Shown: positions 61,474 to 64,000 of the stretch, piece after piece
Numbering within the stretch: position 1 is the stretch's first letter
How the letters are laid out: each line of letters opens with the position of its first letter
Source: an uncultured Eubacteriales bacterium
GTDB lineage: Bacteria > Bacillota > Clostridia > Christensenellales > Aristaeellaceae
Assembly (NCBI GenBank): GCA_900318145.1
Contig: ONJM01000006.1
Span: forward strand, 62,001 to 126,000
Reading direction: 5' to 3'
Length of the DNA stretch: 64,000 nucleotides
Program-made: the position numbers and the translations under genes
Notes under the pieces: generated by a model
Databases searched by the model: none
What the model saw: the letters and a program-made list of their open reading frames with translations, nothing else
Told to the model about the DNA's origin: nothing

Positions 61474-63573
61474 ATGCAGCAGATATTCATTTGCGGCGAT
61501 TCCACCGCCGCGTCCTATGACCCGGAGAAAACCCGGATGGTCGGCTGGGGGCAGCTGCTGGGGGATTTCCTGCCGGGAGTGAAGGTGGTCAACCTCGCCA
61601 TGGCCGGCCGCAGCACCCGGACCTTCCTGGAGGAGAAACGGCTGGAACCCGCGGAGCGGGATGCCTGTCCGGGAGACCTGGTACTGATCCAGTTCGGACA
61701 CAACGACGAAAACGAAAAAAAGCCGGAGCGCTACGCGGCTGCCTGGGGAGCATACCGGGAGAATCTGGCTTATTTTGTGCGGACTGCCCGGGAAAAGGGC
61801 GCCGTGCCGGTGCTGCTGACTCCGATCTGCATGCGGATCTGGCAGGACGGTGTCCTGCAGCCGACCCACGGCGAATATCCGGCGGCCGTACGCTCCGTTG
61901 CAAAGGAGATGCGGGTGCCGCTGATCGACGCATACGAAGAAAGCTTCCGGATCGTGGCGGAGATGGGGGAGGAAGGCAGCAAGGCGCTGTTTATGCATAC
62001 GGCGCCCGGCGAGGAACCCGGGCGTCCCGAAGGACAGGAGGATAACGCCCATACGCGGCGGGCCGGCGCGGAACGGTTCGCGGCCTTTACGGCCCGGCGG
62101 CTGGAAGCGGCAGGCCTGCTGACGGCCGGCGGACCGGGAAAAGAAAAAGGCGGAAGGGAAGAAGGAGGATACGGAAAGATGGAAAAGGAAGCGAAGCGGA
62201 ACAGGCATCTTACGGTGGCCTATATCGGCGGAGGATCCCGCGGATGGGCCTGGGGGTTTATGAAGGATCTGGCGGCGGACCCGGACCTGTGCGGTACGAT
62301 CCGGCTGTATGATATCGACCGGGAGGCCGCGGAGCGGAACCAGGTGATCGGGCGGAAGATCAGCGCGCATCCGGACGCGGTTTCCCGCTGGGAATACGAG
62401 GTCAGCGGGAGCCTGAAGGAGGCGCTGCAGGGCGCGGACTTCGCGGTGATTTCCATCCTGCCCGCCACCTTTGACGAAATGGAAAGCGACGTGCACCTGC
62501 CGGAACGCGTCGGGATCTGGCAGCCGGTGGGCGATACGGTCGGCGCGGGCGGCTTCATGCGGGCAATGCGTACGATTCCCATGTTCGTGACCATCGCGGA
62601 AGCCATCCGGGATTACGCGCCGGAGGCCTGGGTGATCAACTACACGAACCCCATGAGCCTTTGCGTCCGGACGCTGTATGAAGTATTCCCGCAGGTGCGG
62701 GCTTTCGGCTGCTGCCACGAGGTTTTCGGCACCCAGAAGCTGCTGTGCTCCATGCTGAAAAGCGAATGCGGCATCGGGGGTGTGAAACGGCAGGACCTGC
62801 ACACCACGGTCACCGGCATCAACCATTTCACGTGGATTACGAAAGCGTCCTGGGAGGGCATGGATCTGATGCCCCTGTACGCCGCCTTCGCGGACAAGTA
62901 CGCGGAGGAGGGCTATGAGGAAAGCAAGGACGACAACTGGATGAACAGCTTTTTCAACTGCGCCCACCGGGTGAAGTTCGACCTGTTCCGCCGCTACGGC
63001 GCGATCGCCGCCGCGGGGGACCGCCATCTGGCGGAGTTCACAGCGCCGTGGTACACCCGGGATCCGGAAACGGTGAAAGCGTGGAAGTTCGGCCTGACGC
63101 CCGTTTCCTGGCGCAAGGAGGATCTGCGGCGCCGGCTGCAGCGCTCCGACGACCTGATCAGCGGGAAGGAACCCGTGGAGCTGACCGGCTCCGGCGAGGA
63201 AGGGCATCTGCTGATGAAGGCGCTGCTGGGCCTGGGAGACCTGGTTTCCAATGTGAACGTGCCGAACCGGGGACAGATTCCGAACCTGCCGGCGGGCGCG
63301 GTGGTGGAGACCAACGCGGTCTTCGGCCTGGACCGGATCGATCCCGTCTGCGCGGGCCCCGTTCCGTCCAATATTCTGCCGCTGGTGGCAAGGCATGTGT
63401 ATAACCAGGAAAATACCCTGCGGACAGCATTGCGCTGCGACCGGAAGCTGGGGTTCACCACTTTTATGAACGATCCGCAGCTGGCGTATGTGACGCCCGC
63501 GGACGGACAGAAGCTGTTTGACGACATGCTGGAAAACCAGCGGGCATACCTGCCGGAGAAGTGGTTCAGGTGA
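61474..63573 (+). CDS. Fusion of CE12-type acetylesterase and GH4 glycosidase (LplD-like)
   Basis: 699 residues from ATG 61474 (GGGGAG 11 bases before; a GTG at 61465 is closer but lacks room). Residues 1-~215 are a complete SGNH esterase: FICGDSTAA (S10), MAGRSTRTF, QFGHNDEN (N77) and D190-N-A-H193. A Gly/Glu/Lys-rich linker (~218-235) leads to M236, which starts a complete GH4 enzyme: YIGGGSRGWAWG (NAD+ site), INYTNPMS, CCHEVFG (metal Cys/His) and GINHF. It resembles alpha-galacturonidase LplD. An internal AAGGAGG and ATG (62179) remain at the junction, so the GH4 part may also be made alone. Sequencing error is excluded unless a stop was lost, since the frame is continuous. Confidence 0.88.
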   Translation: MQQIFICGDSTAASYDPEKTRMVGWGQLLGDFLPGVKVVNLAMAGRSTRTFLEEKRLEPAERDACPGDLVLIQFGHNDENEKKPERYAAAWGAYRENLAYFVRTAREKGAVPVLLTPICMRIWQDGVLQPTHGEYPAAVRSVAKEMRVPLIDAYEESFRIVAEMGEEGSKALFMHTAPGEEPGRPEGQEDNAHTRRAGAERFAAFTARRLEAAGLLTAGGPGKEKGGREEGGYGKMEKEAKRNRHLTVAYIGGGSRGWAWGFMKDLAADPDLCGTIRLYDIDREAAERNQVIGRKISAHPDAVSRWEYEVSGSLKEALQGADFAVISILPATFDEMESDVHLPERVGIWQPVGDTVGAGGFMRAMRTIPMFVTIAEAIRDYAPEAWVINYTNPMSLCVRTLYEVFPQVRAFGCCHEVFGTQKLLCSMLKSECGIGGVKRQDLHTTVTGINHFTWITKASWEGMDLMPLYAAFADKYAEEGYEESKDDNWMNSFFNCAHRVKFDLFRRYGAIAAAGDRHLAEFTAPWYTRDPETVKAWKFGLTPVSWRKEDLRRRLQRSDDLISGKEPVELTGSGEEGHLLMKALLGLGDLVSNVNVPNRGQIPNLPAGAVVETNAVFGLDRIDPVCAGPVPSNILPLVARHVYNQENTLRTALRCDRKLGFTTFMNDPQLAYVTPADGQKLFDDMLENQRAYLPEKWFR

Positions 63574-63603
63574 AGCGGCAGAACAGCCGGCCGGACCGGG
63601 ATC

Positions 63604-64000
63604 TTAACGGGCCGGCAGGAATTCCGCCGCGGTTTCGAAGGCCAGTTCCTCCTCCGGCCGGAACAGATCCGAAGCCATATAGTCATATATGGCTTTTTTC
63701 AGTGCCCGGACATTCGGCGCCTGCCCGGCGTGATGGAGGCCCATGGAGGAGACCATCAGGCGTCCACCGCCGCAGCGGCACTCGAACAGCTGCGCCATGG
63801 GGCGGAGCAGCGCGCAGGAATCCATCTCCGCGATGATGGTTTTCATCGGGTGGGGCAGCAGGATAGCCCGGCTGCCCGCCATGGGCTGCCACTGCCAGGA
63901 ACTGAAGGATTCCGTGGGGAAATCCCGGAATACGGGGTGCTCCGCGTCGATCAGCTGCCCCATGCAGCCGGACTGGGACGGGAAGGTGCACACCGACCAG
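63604..64000 (-). CDS. C-terminal part of a GH2-type glycosidase, cut by window edge
   Basis: The frame is open from the window end down to the stop at 63604-63606 (~132 codons). HPVFRDFPTESFSSWQWQPM, RAILLPHPMKTIIAEMD and LFECRCGGGRLMVSSMG are characteristic of the C-terminal domain of a large plant-polysaccharide GH2 group. The catalytic part lies beyond the window. It converges with the CE12-GH4 gene; only 30 bases separate their stops. It presumably belongs to another transcription unit of the same pectin locus. Confidence 0.75.
   Translation of the reverse strand, partial: WSVCTFPSQSGCMGQLIDAEHPVFRDFPTESFSSWQWQPMAGSRAILLPHPMKTIIAEMDSCALLRPMAQLFECRCGGGRLMVSSMGLHHAGQAPNVRALKKAIYDYMASDLFRPEEELAFETAAEFLPAR

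Noticed and set aside
60568-63396. 942-codon open frame on the minus strand
   Set aside because: Antisense to the isomerase and CE12-GH4 genes, both with clear motifs; the antisense product has none.
1-64000. CRISPR arrays, rRNA genes, insertion sequences, prophage
   Set aside because: No regularly spaced repeats, no rRNA sequence, and no transposase or phage structural gene were found; the only repeats are the tRNA-like copies and the 22-base duplication.

Overview
The window looks like chromosome of a GC-rich Clostridia-type Bacillota from an anaerobic, fibre-degrading gut or rumen community. The signs are strong AGGAGG-type ribosome sites, an FeFe hydrogenase, YlmH, LplB/LplC-type sugar ABC transporters without their own ATPase, and several plant cell-wall sugar loci. 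A lineage such as Aristaeellaceae/Christensenellales would fit, but nothing here fixes the taxon. Most of the window is GC-rich; positions 1 to about 4640 are clearly AT-rich.

Layout. (1) 1-4474: AT-rich accessory segment with the 3' end of an HNH endonuclease gene and a very large protein that appears to join a PD-(D/E)xK-like domain, TPR-like helices, a GreA/B C-terminal-like domain and a PIN-like nuclease domain; probably a defence/conflict locus. (2) 4475-5642: no ordinary protein gene. On the minus strand it holds a complete tRNA-Arg(CCT) with its terminator, two broken tRNA-Arg-like copies, several clean stem-loops and a perfect-consensus promoter in front of the outermost broken copy. 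This is the most unusual stretch of the window. (3) 5643-11102: aldo/keto reductase, AraC regulator and the L-rhamnose operon rhaB-rhaA-rhaD. (4) 11129-21469: mostly housekeeping or orphan genes: SUV3-like helicase, PfkB kinase, Ogt, aconitase-family hydratase, monomeric FeFe hydrogenase, YlmH and an iron-sulfur aldo/keto reductase. (5) 21622-32914: a sugar-acid locus with a PrpR-type regulator reading away from an operon of a four-carbon-acid kinase, a sialidase-fold protein, an iron alcohol dehydrogenase, a DHDPS-family aldolase, a PdxA2-like dehydrogenase, a TAXI-TRAP transporter and a stand-alone VOC domain. (6) 33096-38559: MMPL exporter and a DUF5107-TPR protein. (7) 38630-64000: a pectin/rhamnogalacturonan locus with two CUT1 ABC transporters, GH112 phosphorylase, GH2 enzymes, GH105, PL22-like lyase, two CE12-type esterases, a CE4-type deacetylase, a GH4 enzyme fused to one of the esterases, L-rhamnose mutarotase and AraC and LacI regulators.

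How it works together. Oligosaccharides from rhamnogalacturonan/pectin would enter through the two ABC systems and be deacetylated and cut in the cytoplasm by GH105, PL22-like, GH2, GH4 and GH112 enzymes. L-rhamnose would be converted by RhaM, RhaA, RhaB and RhaD to DHAP and lactaldehyde. The TRAP locus would feed a carboxylated sugar into a kinase/PdxA2-type route ending in DHAP, plus an aldolase/alcohol dehydrogenase branch. A LacI-family repressor with two identical operators controls GH105 and itself.
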